Source of the DNA: Aestuariibacter sp. A3R04
GTDB lineage: Bacteria; Pseudomonadota; Gammaproteobacteria; Enterobacterales; Alteromonadaceae
Assembly (NCBI RefSeq): GCF_018860805.1
Contig: NZ_JAHKQR010000011.1
Span: 62,001 to 126,000 of the forward strand
Length of the DNA: 64,000 nucleotides
Reading direction: 5' to 3'
The notes beneath the pieces were generated by a model, which saw only the letters and a list, made by a program, of their open reading frames with translations, searched no databases and was not told the DNA's origin. Numbering within the stretch: position 1 is the first letter of the stretch; every line of letters begins with the position of its first letter. The translations under genes and the position numbers were made by a program. Below, in pieces: positions 14,305 through 23,800 of this stretch.

Positions 14305-14486
14305 ATCGGCAGTCTCGAAGAAAACTCAACGGCGCAGTGACAAACAGCGTGTTGTTTAACATGTTCGGTTTGAACTAAATCATAAAAAAGTTTAATAGCA
14401 TGATGGGTTTGATGAGATTCCCATTGCCTATGGTAGAATGCCTCGAGTAACTTTTTACAAAGTGTTAATAATCATAAGGGTAGTCG

Positions 14487-15101
14487 GTGCTGGAAGCCAG
14501 TCATCTGAGTTGTATAAAAAAAGATCGCATTCTGTTTGACGGGCTGTCTTTGCAACTGCGTGAAGGTGAGCTGATGTATTTGCGTGGTCCCAATGGGGCC
14601 GGTAAGACCAGTTTACTGCGGATCTTATCAGGGTTGAGCCAACCTAGTCATGGTTGTGTCAATTGGCGCGGTAAGCCATTGGATTTGCAGTGGTATCGCG
14701 AAATGGTTTATGTTGGCCACAAACCTGGGATGAGCGATACGTTAACCGCCATTGAAAACTTGCGTTTTTGGTGTTGCCAACACGCCGTAGCAGTAAGAGA
14801 TGCGCATATTTTGGATGTATTGTCAGTACTGGGGCTGGTTGGGGTAGAAGATATTCCTTGTCGTTTATTGTCTGCGGGACAACAGCGCAGGGTGGCGCTG
14901 GCCAAGTTGTGGCTTAAACCAGCCACGGTTTGGTTGCTCGATGAACCCTTTACTGCGCTGGATGTTGACGGTGTATCGCAACTGGAAGCGGTGATGTGCC
15001 AGCATGTAAAGGCGGGAGGCGCAATATTAACCACATCTCATCAACCCTTGTCGACGTCTGCCGGACCGTTGACTTTTTTCGATTTGGAGTATCGAATTTG
15101 A
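14487..15101 (+). CDS. ccmA: Haem exporter ATP-binding protein CcmA
   Basis: CcmA is the ATPase of the CcmABCD complex that releases holo-CcmE during cytochrome c maturation. The 204 residues carry Walker A GPNGAGKTSLL, signature LLSAGQQRRVALAK, Walker B VWLLDEPFTALD and the H-loop TTSHQPL. The start is GTG with an AAGGG ribosome site. It opens the ccmABCDEFGHI operon; the next gene overlaps its stop codon. Confidence 0.95.
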   Translation: MLEASHLSCIKKDRILFDGLSLQLREGELMYLRGPNGAGKTSLLRILSGLSQPSHGCVNWRGKPLDLQWYREMVYVGHKPGMSDTLTAIENLRFWCCQHAVAVRDAHILDVLSVLGLVGVEDIPCRLLSAGQQRRVALAKLWLKPATVWLLDEPFTALDVDGVSQLEAVMCQHVKAGGAILTTSHQPLSTSAGPLTFFDLEYRI

Positions 15102-15766
15102 ATTGTGTAACGCGGGGCGTATTCCAGCGGGAGTTAGCCTTGGCTTTCAGACAAAAAGCGGAACTGATGCAACCCTTGATGTTTCTGCTAATGGTGGTGA
15201 CCTTGTTTCCCCTTGGTGTAGGGCCGGGACCTGATACGCTTCAGCGAATCGGACCGGGAGTGATATGGATTGCGGCCATTCTTTCTTCGCTAATGGGGAT
15301 GGAGCGCCTGTTTCGGGACGATTTTCAAGATGGTTCCCTTGAACAACTGCAATTGTCCGGAATACCACTTTATATGATTGCTTTAGTTAAGGTGTTCAGT
15401 CACTGGCTGGTTACGTTTTTTCCCTTGCTGTTTCTGTCGCCCTTACTCGCTTTGTTTTTGAATCTGACCCTTGATATGTATCTGGCGTTGATCGCCACTC
15501 TTGTACTTGGCACCCCGTTACTGTCTTTGGTCGGCGCGATTGCCGTAGGCCTTACTATAGGCCTTCAAAGAGGCAGTGTGTTGCTAGCATTGTTGCTAAT
15601 ACCGGTATTTATTCCGTTGTTGATATTCGCGACCTCGGCCGTAGACGCTGCAGCCTTGCAGTTACCCTACCGCAGTCAAATAGCTATTATTGGCGCAATG
15701 CTGTTGTTAGCGCTGGCGGCGGCACCGTCAGCTATTGCTTATTCGTTAAAAGTGAGTCAAAGCTAA
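15098..15766 (+). CDS. ccmB: Haem exporter membrane protein CcmB
   Basis: CcmB is the six-helix inner-membrane partner of CcmA. The protein contains ELALAFRQKAELMQPLMF, LFPLGVGPGP, IGPGVIWIAAILSSLMGMERL and FRDDFQDGSLEQLQLSG, all characteristic. A longer frame opens at 14996 inside ccmA, but the TTG at 15098 overlaps the ccmA stop (TTGA), has TTGGAG eight bases upstream and yields 222 residues, the normal length. Start by translational coupling is therefore preferred. Confidence 0.94.
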   Translation: MNCVTRGVFQRELALAFRQKAELMQPLMFLLMVVTLFPLGVGPGPDTLQRIGPGVIWIAAILSSLMGMERLFRDDFQDGSLEQLQLSGIPLYMIALVKVFSHWLVTFFPLLFLSPLLALFLNLTLDMYLALIATLVLGTPLLSLVGAIAVGLTIGLQRGSVLLALLLIPVFIPLLIFATSAVDAAALQLPYRSQIAIIGAMLLLALAAAPSAIAYSLKVSQS

Positions 15767-16524
15767 TGTGGAAGTGGATGCATCCTTACGCGAAACCGGA
15801 GCGGGCATACACCCTGTGTGAAACATTGTTGCCTTGGTGTTGGATTGTGGCTCTGGTGTGCATGGTTGTCGGCTCTGTTTGGGGGCTGGCATTTGCGCCG
15901 CAAGATTACCAACAAGGTGATTCATTCAGGATTATATATATTCATGTACCCAGTGCCATGCTGTCCATGAGTACATATGTGGCGATGGCTATCGCAGCGC
16001 TCGTGGGAATGGTATGGCAATGGCGTACGGCATACATGGCCATGATTGCCATGGCGCCAGTTGGCGCAGTAATGACCCTGATTGCTTTATTTACGGGGGC
16101 GGCTTGGGGCAAGCCTATGTGGGGAACATGGTGGGTTTGGGACGCCAGGTTAACGTCTGAATTAATACTGCTATTTTTGTATCTGGGAGTGATTGCGTTG
16201 TACGGCGCGTTCGAAGACAAACTTCAGGCCGGCAAAGCGGCGGGTGTGATGTCACTGGTAGGTGTGGTGAATGTGCCCATCATTCATTATTCGGTGGAGT
16301 GGTGGAATACTCTGCATCAGGGCTCAACAATTACCAAGTTCGACAAACCGTCGATGGCAGTTGAAATGCTGTGGCCATTATTGATTAACATCATTGGGTT
16401 TGCCTGTTTTATCGCGGCAGTTACCCTCATGCGGATGAAAAACGAAATCGTTCGCAGGGAAATTCACCGTCCTTGGGTTCAGGGACTAGTGGGCAAAGAA
16501 GAGGGGTCAAGCCATGCAGTTTGA
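15766..16524 (+). CDS. ccmC: Haem lyase subunit CcmC
   Basis: CcmC is a polytopic inner-membrane protein that loads haem onto CcmE at the periplasmic face. The 252 residues contain the tryptophan-rich haem-handling motif WGTWWVWDARLTSELILL near residues 118-135 and conserved histidines in YIHVPSAMLSM and VPIIHYSVEWWNTLHQ. The ATG overlaps the ccmB stop (TAATG). Confidence 0.96.
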   Translation: MWKWMHPYAKPERAYTLCETLLPWCWIVALVCMVVGSVWGLAFAPQDYQQGDSFRIIYIHVPSAMLSMSTYVAMAIAALVGMVWQWRTAYMAMIAMAPVGAVMTLIALFTGAAWGKPMWGTWWVWDARLTSELILLFLYLGVIALYGAFEDKLQAGKAAGVMSLVGVVNVPIIHYSVEWWNTLHQGSTITKFDKPSMAVEMLWPLLINIIGFACFIAAVTLMRMKNEIVRREIHRPWVQGLVGKEEGSSHAV

Positions 16525-16756
16525 TTCAATGGGTGATTTTTGGGCAATGGGAGGTTACGGCTTTTACGTCTGGATTTCCTTTGGTTTCACGGTGGTGTGT
16601 TTACTGGCCATTGTTGCACAAACATTGGTGGCAGAGCGGGCGCTAATGAAGCAGATCACCACAGAGAAACAACGCAAGGCGCGTATTAAAAATGCAGAAT
16701 GCCAGCGTAAACCCCGAGTTTCTATTCCTTCCGTTTCAGACAAGGCAGAAAAATGA
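16514..16756 (+). CDS. ccmD: Haem exporter protein CcmD
   Basis: The small (80-residue) single-span membrane protein has [18 protein letters not shown] leading into one transmembrane helix and a basic cytoplasmic tail, as in CcmD, which is needed to release CcmE from CcmABC. It overlaps the end of ccmC by 11 bases and ccmE by four. At 80 residues it is a little longer than many family members because of its C-terminal tail. Confidence 0.92.
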   Translation: MQFDSMGDFWAMGGYGFYVWISFGFTVVCLLAIVAQTLVAERALMKQITTEKQRKARIKNAECQRKPRVSIPSVSDKAEK

Positions 16757-17217
16757 ATCCACGTAGAAAACAGCGACTGCTGGCCGTCGGTTTGGTTGGT
16801 GTTTTACTTACCGGCGCAGTGGGGCTAATGCTATTTGCATTAACAGACAGCATTGATCTTTTTTATACGCCTTCGCAGATTGTCGAAGGCCGAGATGGAA
16901 GGAAACCAGAAATTGGTCAACGTCTTCGCATTGGAGGCATGGTAGTGCCAGGCAGTGTGGTCAGAGATCAGCAAACGCTGGCCGTGAGCTTTGACCTAGT
17001 TGATACCGGACCCTCAGTAACGGTGCGCTACACCGGTATATTGCCAGATTTATTTCGCGAAGGGCAGGGTATTGTTGCTACCGGCACACTTGTGGAAAGT
17101 AATGTTATCAGTGCTCAGGAAGTTCTGGCTAAGCACGATGAGGAATATATGCCCCCAGAATTGGCAGAACAAATGAAAGGTATTAAACACGTAAAGCCTA
17201 AGCAGCCGGGAGTATAA
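16753..17217 (+). CDS. ccmE: Haem chaperone CcmE
   Basis: CcmE is a membrane-anchored periplasmic haem chaperone. It has one N-terminal transmembrane helix (residues about 8-30), an OB-fold ([42 protein letters not shown]) and the covalent haem site [11 protein letters not shown] with His128 and Tyr132. Length is 154 residues. It overlaps ccmD by four bases. Confidence 0.97.
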   Translation: MNPRRKQRLLAVGLVGVLLTGAVGLMLFALTDSIDLFYTPSQIVEGRDGRKPEIGQRLRIGGMVVPGSVVRDQQTLAVSFDLVDTGPSVTVRYTGILPDLFREGQGIVATGTLVESNVISAQEVLAKHDEEYMPPELAEQMKGIKHVKPKQPGV

Positions 17218-17218
17218 T

Positions 17219-19204
17219 ATGGTACCAGAGTTGGGTAATGTTTCTCTGACACTCGCGTTACTTTGCGCTATTTTGCTGGCTGTTTACCCCATGTGGGGCG
17301 CGCATATCAATCATCGCCTCCTCATGGGAACGGCCAAGCCACTGGCTAGTGGTATGTTCTTGTTCACACTCATCGCATTCATCGCACTGACCTACGCGTT
17401 TTTGACTGACGATTTCAGTGTGGTTTATGTGGCGCAGCATTCAAACAGCAAGCTACCCGATTATTACAAAGTGACCGCTGTGTGGGGGGGCCACGAAGGG
17501 TCGTTTTTACTTTGGGTACTGATGCTGTCGGTATGGACAGCTTCCGTGGCTTTGTTTAGTAAAGGGATCCCTGATGAAATGGTAGCAAGAGTGTTATCTG
17601 TTTTAGGGGTAATCGCCATCGGATTTTACTTGTTCATGTTGTTGACCTCTAACCCTTTCGACACCATGCTACCGTTTTTCCCGGTAGATGGCAGAGATCT
17701 CAACCCGTTGTTACAAGATTTTGGCATGATTATTCATCCCCCCATGCTGTACATGGGGTACGTAGGGTTTTCTGTGGCTTTTGCTTTTGCGGTTTCGGCG
17801 TTAATTTCGGGACAACTTGATTCAACGTGGGCGCGGTGGTCTCGTCCATGGGTTATCGCAGCTTGGGCGTTCCTTACATTAGGTATAGCATTGGGAAGTT
17901 GGTGGGCCTACTATGAATTGGGCTGGGGAGGTTGGTGGTTTTGGGATCCGGTCGAAAACGCCTCTTTCATGCCCTGGTTAGTGGGTACAGCGCTCATTCA
18001 CTCGCTGGCGGTTACGGAGAAGCGGAAAGTGTTTAAGTCGTGGACAGTGCTATTGGCAATTGCTGCGTTTTCGTTAAGTCTCCTCGGGACCTTCCTGGTG
18101 CGTTCCGGCGTAATCGTGTCGGTACATTCTTTTGCCAGTGACCCGTCCAGGGGGTTGTTCATTCTTGGTATTTTGGTGGTACTCTCCGGGGCGGCATTGT
18201 TGTTATATGCATTTCGCGCATCCGAATTGAGATCGCCAGGACGTTACAGCACGTTTTCAAGGGAAGTGCTGTTGATCGGCAATAATGTCTTCTTATGTGC
18301 TGCCACTATTGTGGTTTTGTTGGGCACACTGTTACCTTTAGTACACAAAGAACTAGGCCTCGGTTCTATTTCCATCGGTGCGCCATTTTTCAATCAGATG
18401 TTCACACTCTTAATTGTGCCCTTTGTTTTTTTGTTGGGCATTGGTCCGCTGACGCGCTGGAAACAACAATCGGCAGCGGCAATGAGCAGACAATTCTGGC
18501 TGGCTCTGGGTCTGAGTATTTCGGCTGGCGTGCTGATTAATTTTAGCTACGACGAACCTGCCTATATGGCCGCACTCGGCCTGATACTTGCAGCGTGGGT
18601 TCTGATAACCACCCTGCAGGAAGTGATGCAGCGAATAGAAGCGCTGTCCGATGCCAGTGTTTTAACAAAGCTGTCCCGGCTTACACCCAGCCACTGGGGA
18701 ATGGTACTAGGTCATCTTGGCTTTGCTGTTACCCTTATCGGTATTACGTTGGTGTCCAATTATGAATTGGAGCGAGATATTCGTATGGCTCCCGGTGAGC
18801 GTGTTGACCTGGGTGGGTATACTTTTCATTTCACGGGGGTGAAACCTTTTGAAGGGCCAAATTATAACGCCGATGTTGGTGTGTTCGATGTGTACGAGCA
18901 CGGTGAAAAAATCGTCCACCTTGAACCTGAAAAGCGCATGTATACCGTGCAGCGAATGCCAATGACGGAAGCGGGTATACATTCCACCGTTTTTCGGGAT
19001 CTATTTATTGCACTGGGAGAGCCTTTAGATGGCGGGGCATGGGCAGTGCGAGTGTATATCAAACCCTTTGTCATCTGGATTTGGGGCGGCGCGGCAATTA
19101 TGGCTTTGGGCGGGCTGTGCTCGTTGTCCGATAAGCGTTACAGAATGGTCAAATTTAACAGCGTGAAGAAAATGGTTAATCCCCTTGTTAAAGCAGAAAG
19201 TTAA
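17219..19204 (+). CDS. ccmF: Cytochrome c haem lyase subunit CcmF
   Basis: CcmF is the large polytopic membrane subunit that ligates haem to apocytochrome c together with CcmH. The 661 residues include VWGGHEGSFLLWVLML, the WWD-type motif WGGWWFWDPVENASFMPW near residue 235-255 and conserved histidines (IIHPPMLYMGYVG, VHSFASDPSRG). It starts one base after the ccmE stop. ccmG follows after nine bases. Confidence 0.97.
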   Translation: MVPELGNVSLTLALLCAILLAVYPMWGAHINHRLLMGTAKPLASGMFLFTLIAFIALTYAFLTDDFSVVYVAQHSNSKLPDYYKVTAVWGGHEGSFLLWVLMLSVWTASVALFSKGIPDEMVARVLSVLGVIAIGFYLFMLLTSNPFDTMLPFFPVDGRDLNPLLQDFGMIIHPPMLYMGYVGFSVAFAFAVSALISGQLDSTWARWSRPWVIAAWAFLTLGIALGSWWAYYELGWGGWWFWDPVENASFMPWLVGTALIHSLAVTEKRKVFKSWTVLLAIAAFSLSLLGTFLVRSGVIVSVHSFASDPSRGLFILGILVVLSGAALLLYAFRASELRSPGRYSTFSREVLLIGNNVFLCAATIVVLLGTLLPLVHKELGLGSISIGAPFFNQMFTLLIVPFVFLLGIGPLTRWKQQSAAAMSRQFWLALGLSISAGVLINFSYDEPAYMAALGLILAAWVLITTLQEVMQRIEALSDASVLTKLSRLTPSHWGMVLGHLGFAVTLIGITLVSNYELERDIRMAPGERVDLGGYTFHFTGVKPFEGPNYNADVGVFDVYEHGEKIVHLEPEKRMYTVQRMPMTEAGIHSTVFRDLFIALGEPLDGGAWAVRVYIKPFVIWIWGGAAIMALGGLCSLSDKRYRMVKFNSVKKMVNPLVKAES

Positions 19205-19212
19205 GGGTGTAT

Positions 19213-19803
19213 ATGAAAAAGACATGGTTGTTTCTTATTCCGGTATCGGTTTTTTTAGTATTGGTCATTTTTCTCTATCTGGGGTTGTTCTCTAATCCCA
19301 GGCAAATGGATTCTCAAGCAGACGGGAAGCCTTTGCCAGCGTTTTCGCTACCCGACTTAATGGCACCAAACACAACATATACGCCAGATGATCTCAAAGG
19401 AGAAGTGACAATACTAAATGTGTGGGGCGTGTGGTGTGTTACCTGCGCTGTTGAGATGCCTTATTTGACAACTTTGCGTCAGGAGCAAGGGGTGCGGTTT
19501 GTTGGCTTGTACTTTGATCAGGATTTAGACCCGGACTTTGGTACCAAAACGCTAACCCGAGTGCAACAGGAAGTCACGGATATGCTGAGTAGATATGGCA
19601 ATCCCTATCAATACAATATTTTTGATGTTTACCGGGATACATCGTTAGATTTGGGCGTAACCGGGGCACCGGAACACTTTCTTATTGACCATCGGGGCGT
19701 AGTTCGTATGCATCATATTGGAGATATTAATCAACGGGTTTGGGAGAGTAAAATCGGGCCTCGTTATCGCGCACTTCTCAAAGAGAAAGAGGAAGGGTCG
19801 TGA
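19213..19803 (+). CDS. ccmG: Thiol:disulfide interchange protein CcmG/DsbE
   Basis: CcmG is a membrane-tethered periplasmic thioredoxin-like reductase that keeps the apocytochrome CXXCH cysteines reduced. The 196-residue protein has an N-terminal transmembrane anchor (about residues 5-26), the active site VWGVWCVTCAVEMP and the cis-proline loop TGAPEHFLIDHRG. The ATG at 19213 is preferred to the GTG at 19207 because AAGGG lies five bases before it. Confidence 0.95.
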   Translation: MKKTWLFLIPVSVFLVLVIFLYLGLFSNPRQMDSQADGKPLPAFSLPDLMAPNTTYTPDDLKGEVTILNVWGVWCVTCAVEMPYLTTLRQEQGVRFVGLYFDQDLDPDFGTKTLTRVQQEVTDMLSRYGNPYQYNIFDVYRDTSLDLGVTGAPEHFLIDHRGVVRMHHIGDINQRVWESKIGPRYRALLKEKEEGS

Positions 19804-19804
19804 G

Positions 19805-20263
19805 ATGACAATACAGAAAATACGGGGCGTACTCTTGGTGGGGCTGTGTTTTTTTATATTGCCGGTATTTTGCGTCGAAGATAACTTTTCCTTTGATGAG
19901 CCTGCTCAGCGCGCGATGTTTCTGGAGCTCACTGCGTCGTTGCGATGTCCGATGTGCCAAAATCAGAATATCGCAGACTCTGATGCCATGATTGCTCACG
20001 ATATGCGCAGAAAGGTGTACGCCTTGCTAAAAGAGGGAAAAAGTGAGCAAGAAGTGATTGACTACATGAAAGCGCGTTATGGAGACTTTGTGTATTACCG
20101 GCCTCCTCTGAACGCCGCAACGCTGTGGTTGTGGGCTCTACCTGTTCTATTTATTGGTTTTGTTGCCGTGTATCTTTTCAGGAAACCCAGGAAAATAGAG
20201 GTAGAAAATCGCGAAGAAAAACTAAAAGAAGCAGAAGCACTGCTCAAGCAGGATGATTTATGA
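19805..20263 (+). CDS. ccmH: Cytochrome c maturation protein CcmH (N-terminal type, CycL)
   Basis: The 152-residue protein has a signal sequence, the redox motif LRCPMCQNQNIADSDA and a C-terminal transmembrane helix (about residues 100-120) with a charged tail. It reduces or presents apocytochrome c to CcmF. It starts one base after the ccmG stop; an upstream in-frame extension would lie inside ccmG. The CcmH/CcmI functions are split into two genes here. Confidence 0.95.
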   Translation: MTIQKIRGVLLVGLCFFILPVFCVEDNFSFDEPAQRAMFLELTASLRCPMCQNQNIADSDAMIAHDMRRKVYALLKEGKSEQEVIDYMKARYGDFVYYRPPLNAATLWLWALPVLFIGFVAVYLFRKPRKIEVENREEKLKEAEALLKQDDL

Positions 20264-21510
20264 GCTGGGAAGGGTTTGTTATAAGTGTATCAGGGTTACT
20301 CACCCTGGTTATTTTTTTAGTGGCTTTACCTTGGTTGCGAAGGCGTTCAGTTCGGGCCAGAGACGTACTGACTAATACGCAAATTATCAGGCAAAGACTT
20401 GATGAAATAGCGCGAGAGGCTAAGGAAGGGATAATTAGCGACAGTGACCAGAAAGCGGCCAGCGAAGAACTCAAGCTCGCGTTGCTGGACGAGGTACAGA
20501 AGCGTCAACACAACACCGCTCAAAAAGCGTATTTACCTCTTATCGCTGGGGGCGGACTGGCTGTCATCGCGGCGGTAACTGTGTATGCCAAGGTAAATCA
20601 TATTGAACAGGTTAAAGGGGCTGAACAGGCAATCGAATCATTACCTGCCTTGAGTGAAAAACTCTCTTCCGGAGAGGCCGCTGCATTTACAAACAAAGAT
20701 ATCACTGATCTCACCTATGCTATTCGAGCGCGTTTGCGCAGTAACCCTGACGATGCCACAGGATGGATGTTTTTGGCCCGTCTTTGGCTGTCTGTGGGGC
20801 AGGACGAGCAAGCTATACAGGCAATAGAGAAAGCCCTAGCACTGAACCCTGACGATACCACAATAAGAATTACTTACGCGCAAACGCTCATGGTAACAAA
20901 TGAGGTTGCTCAAATGACAAAGGCCCAGTCTGTATTGCAAGGCTTATTGGCCATCAATCCGAACAACGACAATCTTGCGTTAATGATGGCTGTGGTATCA
21001 GCAAGGTTGGGGGATTTGGCAAATACAACGCGGTATTTCGAGCAGGTTAAAGATAAGTTATCACCAGAAAATGATACCCGAATAGGACTGGAGCAACGAA
21101 TAAATGCCCTTGCTCAGCAAAAAAAAGCGGTATCTGAAGCAGAACACGCGATTGTCTCCACAGGCTTTGAGATAACGGTCAGTATCGACGATGCTGTTAG
21201 TGATAAACTTCCGGGCGACGGGTATCTCATTGTTTACGCGCAAGATGGCAACAGCCAGAACAGAATGCCAGCCGCCGTGGTAAAAATTCCGTTACAAAAA
21301 TTTCCTGTTACTTTAACTCTGACGAACGATAATGCCATGATGCCTGAGTTCACGTTGTCCACACTTACTCAAGCTAAGTTGACGGCGCGCGTTTCGTCTG
21401 ACGAAAACGTCATGCCTGCTGCGGGCGATCTCCAAGGCGTGATTTCGGTACCGGTTGACCCGGGCGAAGTTCGTCAATATTCAATTACCATAAATAAGGA
21501 AGTGCTTTGA
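20260..21510 (+). CDS. ccmI: Cytochrome c maturation protein CcmI (TPR protein)
   Basis: CcmI is an apocytochrome c chaperone. The 416 residues have a first transmembrane helix (residues 6-24), a cytoplasmic loop with DVLTNTQIIRQRLDEIAREA, a second helix (about 88-107), a periplasmic TPR region (WMFLARLWLSVGQDEQAIQAIEKALALNP is one repeat) and a C-terminal beta-rich domain (about residues 300-416). It overlaps ccmH by four bases and mlaA by the TTGA junction. Confidence 0.93.
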   Translation: MSWEGFVISVSGLLTLVIFLVALPWLRRRSVRARDVLTNTQIIRQRLDEIAREAKEGIISDSDQKAASEELKLALLDEVQKRQHNTAQKAYLPLIAGGGLAVIAAVTVYAKVNHIEQVKGAEQAIESLPALSEKLSSGEAAAFTNKDITDLTYAIRARLRSNPDDATGWMFLARLWLSVGQDEQAIQAIEKALALNPDDTTIRITYAQTLMVTNEVAQMTKAQSVLQGLLAINPNNDNLALMMAVVSARLGDLANTTRYFEQVKDKLSPENDTRIGLEQRINALAQQKKAVSEAEHAIVSTGFEITVSIDDAVSDKLPGDGYLIVYAQDGNSQNRMPAAVVKIPLQKFPVTLTLTNDNAMMPEFTLSTLTQAKLTARVSSDENVMPAAGDLQGVISVPVDPGEVRQYSITINKEVL

Positions 21511-22331
21511 ACATATTGTCCAAAACATTGACAACCAGCCTCATACTGGTAACCGCGCTGTTAACGGGCTGTGCCTCACAGTCGGCGAGCGAACAATCTA
21601 GTGGAGGCCCTTCTCAGGGCGACCCTTATCAGGGCGATCCGAAAGATCCGTTCGAATCTGTTAACCGTGTTGTTTGGGATTTCAACTGGGAAGTATTGGA
21701 TCAATATGCCCTGCGCCCTATTACCATTGGTTATGTTTCGGTTATGCCACAGTTTGCCCGAACTGGTTTGGTAAACGCTGCGAATAATCTGGAAGAGCCA
21801 GGTAATATGTTCAATAACTTTTTTCAGGGAAAGATTGACGAAGGCCTCGACAGCTTGGCCAGATTTGTCATTAATTCTACGGTAGGCTTGTTAGGGACGA
21901 TAGACGTTGCCGGGAAAATTGGTATCGAGCAGCAGCGGGAAAACTTTGGTGAAGTACTGGGGTCTTGGGGCGTTGAAACCGGACCATACCTCATGGTCCC
22001 AGGGCTTGGACCGAATGATCCACGCTCTCTTGGGAGTCGATTTGTTGATAACGTTTATTATCCTATGGCGATATTGGATGGCACCACCAATGTGATTAGA
22101 TTTACAGTGAACATTCTCGAGGGACGGGCAGCGCTCATCGATCAGGAACCACAGTTGGAACAAGCCATAGACGATTATGCTTTTGTTAAGAATGCGTATT
22201 TCCAGAATCTGGAATATCGTGTAACCGATGGCAAAAGTGGTGACAGTGTTATCGAAGAGGAAGAGCTCGATGATTTCTCAGAGTTCGAATCCATGCTAGA
22301 TGAAATAGACACTTCTGACGAACCGAAATAA
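21507..22331 (+). CDS. mlaA: Outer-membrane lipoprotein MlaA (VacJ)
   Basis: MlaA removes mislocalised phospholipids from the outer leaflet of the outer membrane and passes them to the Mla pathway. The 274-residue protein has a lipoprotein signal with LLTGC (Cys22), then DPFESVNRVVWDFNW, ARFVINSTVGLLGTIDVAG, ENFGEVLGSWGVETGPYLMVPG and an acidic tail. The TTG start overlaps the ccmI stop (TTGA) and is preceded by AAGGA, so it is translationally linked to the ccm operon. The other mla genes are not in the window. Confidence 0.94.
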   Translation: MNILSKTLTTSLILVTALLTGCASQSASEQSSGGPSQGDPYQGDPKDPFESVNRVVWDFNWEVLDQYALRPITIGYVSVMPQFARTGLVNAANNLEEPGNMFNNFFQGKIDEGLDSLARFVINSTVGLLGTIDVAGKIGIEQQRENFGEVLGSWGVETGPYLMVPGLGPNDPRSLGSRFVDNVYYPMAILDGTTNVIRFTVNILEGRAALIDQEPQLEQAIDDYAFVKNAYFQNLEYRVTDGKSGDSVIEEEELDDFSEFESMLDEIDTSDEPK

Positions 22332-22354
22332 AAAGGGCCGACAAGGCCCTTTGC
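22331..22354. terminator. hairpin between convergent mlaA and galE
   Basis: AAAGGGCC and GGCCCTTT form an 8-bp stem with loop GACAA in the 38-base gap between the mlaA and galE stop codons. On the minus strand a run of T residues follows; on the plus strand the T run is only three bases. It may serve both genes. Confidence 0.65.
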
Positions 22355-22368
22355 ACGTGTTCAGCTGC

Positions 22369-23388
22369 TTAGCCGTTATACCCCATGGGGTTGTTGGATT
22401 GCCAATGCCAAACGTCTTTGCACATATCTTCTAAGGTTTTTACTGCATTCCAGTTTAGTTCCTTTGCTGCCAGGGTTGGGTCGGCGTAACAGGCAGCAAC
22501 ATCACCACTTCTTCTCGGGGCAATTTTATAATTAATCGTTTGCCCTGAAGCGTCCTCAAAGGCTTTTATCATTTCAAGTACTGAGTAGCCTTGACCAGTG
22601 CCGAGATTGTAAACATCAAGTCCCATATTTAGCGCTAGTCTGTCCAGGGCTTTTAAATGTCCGTTGGCCAGATCGACAACATGAATATAGTCGCGGACGC
22701 CAGTGCCATCCGGTGTGTCGTAGTCGTCGCCGAATACGCTAAGTTGCGCCAACTTTCCAGTGGCAACCTGAGAAATATAAGGCATCAGGTTGTTGGGGAT
22801 GCCATTGGGATCCTCACCAATTTGACCGGAGTGATGTGCGCCAACCGGATTGAAATAACGCAACAACACGATATTCCAACTATCATCTGACTTGTGAAGA
22901 TCGGTTAGCATATGTTCAACCATGAGCTTTGACATACCATAGGGGTTGGTAGGCTGACCGGTTGCCATTTTTTCGTGGAGCGGCAATGAAACAGGATCGC
23001 CGTACACGGTAGCCGATGAACTGAATACTAAATTCTTTACTCCGTGCTGGCGCATCGCTTTACACAACGTAAGTGTACCGTAAACGTTGTTTTCATAGTA
23101 TTCCAGAGGTTTTTCCACTGATTCACCTACCGCTTTTAGTCCGGCAAAGTGGATGACTGCGTCGATAGAGTGTTTGCTAAATACACTGTCTAGCACGGTA
23201 GTATCCCTGATGTCACCTTGAACAAAAGTAACGGATTTCCCAGTAATATTCTCTACACGTCTCAATGATTCTGCACTGGCGTTTACTAAGTTATCCAGTA
23301 CTACTACTGAGAAGTTCTGTTCAAGAAGTTGCAAAACAGTATGGCTGCCAATGTATCCGGCGCCGCCAGTTACCAAAACGGTTTTCAT
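22369..23388 (-). CDS. galE: UDP-glucose 4-epimerase
   Basis: GalE interconverts UDP-glucose and UDP-galactose with bound NAD+, supplying surface polysaccharide synthesis. The 339 residues have the Rossmann motif [11 protein letters not shown], the catalytic serine/tyrosine/lysine set in [12 protein letters not shown] and [14 protein letters not shown], and [17 protein letters not shown]. The ATG at 23388 is chosen over an upstream frame extension because it gives the family N-terminus; it overlaps the upstream small gene by four bases. Confidence 0.97.
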   Translation of the reverse strand: MKTVLVTGGAGYIGSHTVLQLLEQNFSVVVLDNLVNASAESLRRVENITGKSVTFVQGDIRDTTVLDSVFSKHSIDAVIHFAGLKAVGESVEKPLEYYENNVYGTLTLCKAMRQHGVKNLVFSSSATVYGDPVSLPLHEKMATGQPTNPYGMSKLMVEHMLTDLHKSDDSWNIVLLRYFNPVGAHHSGQIGEDPNGIPNNLMPYISQVATGKLAQLSVFGDDYDTPDGTGVRDYIHVVDLANGHLKALDRLALNMGLDVYNLGTGQGYSVLEMIKAFEDASGQTINYKIAPRRSGDVAACYADPTLAAKELNWNAVKTLEDMCKDVWHWQSNNPMGYNG

Positions 23389-23687
23389 TGTCTCTCCTTC
23401 GATAAGACCTGAGGTACGTATTTCGCACACAATGTGTATTGAATGGGTTTTACAATAAGCGGGTAGAACAACACAATTACTAAAACCCAAAGCAAAGCAT
23501 GCCAATGCGTAAACGTTCTTATTACCAACGCAAAGACCGGTACTATAACAAGTAATTTTAATACATTGAGCAGTGTTTTTTCCGGCACAGTCAGCTTAGA
23601 TGTCGCGAGCTCAAGAATCCGAACACGCTCACCTAATGGAAGCTTTTCAAGCCCAGGTATGTTTCTTGTGGATAAGTAAAATGCCAT
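23385..23687 (-). CDS. small membrane protein, possibly DUF6170 family
   Basis: The 100-residue protein begins [20 protein letters not shown], then has two hydrophobic helices (about residues 40-60 and 65-85: [15 protein letters not shown] and [15 protein letters not shown]). I recall such proteins as DUF6170 in Alteromonadales, but that assignment is from memory. No enzymatic motif is visible. Its TGA overlaps the galE ATG (ATGA), so it probably sits at the head of a two-gene unit with galE. Confidence 0.75.
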   Translation of the reverse strand: MAFYLSTRNIPGLEKLPLGERVRILELATSKLTVPEKTLLNVLKLLVIVPVFALVIRTFTHWHALLWVLVIVLFYPLIVKPIQYTLCAKYVPQVLSKERQ

Positions 23688-23702
23688 AACTGCCTTATAT
23701 AC

Positions 23703-23738
23703 AAAAAAACCGGCGTAAAGGTTAAACGTTTACACCGG
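23703..23738 (-). terminator. intrinsic terminator after POT transporter gene
   Basis: On the minus strand CCGGTGTAAA and TTTACGCCGG form a 10-bp stem (one G-T pair) followed by TTTTTTT. Confidence 0.88.
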
Positions 23739-23800
23739 CTATGGTAGTGCAATTCGGCGCAGTTTGGTAGCTGCGCCGAAGGAAATTTGAAATACAACAG

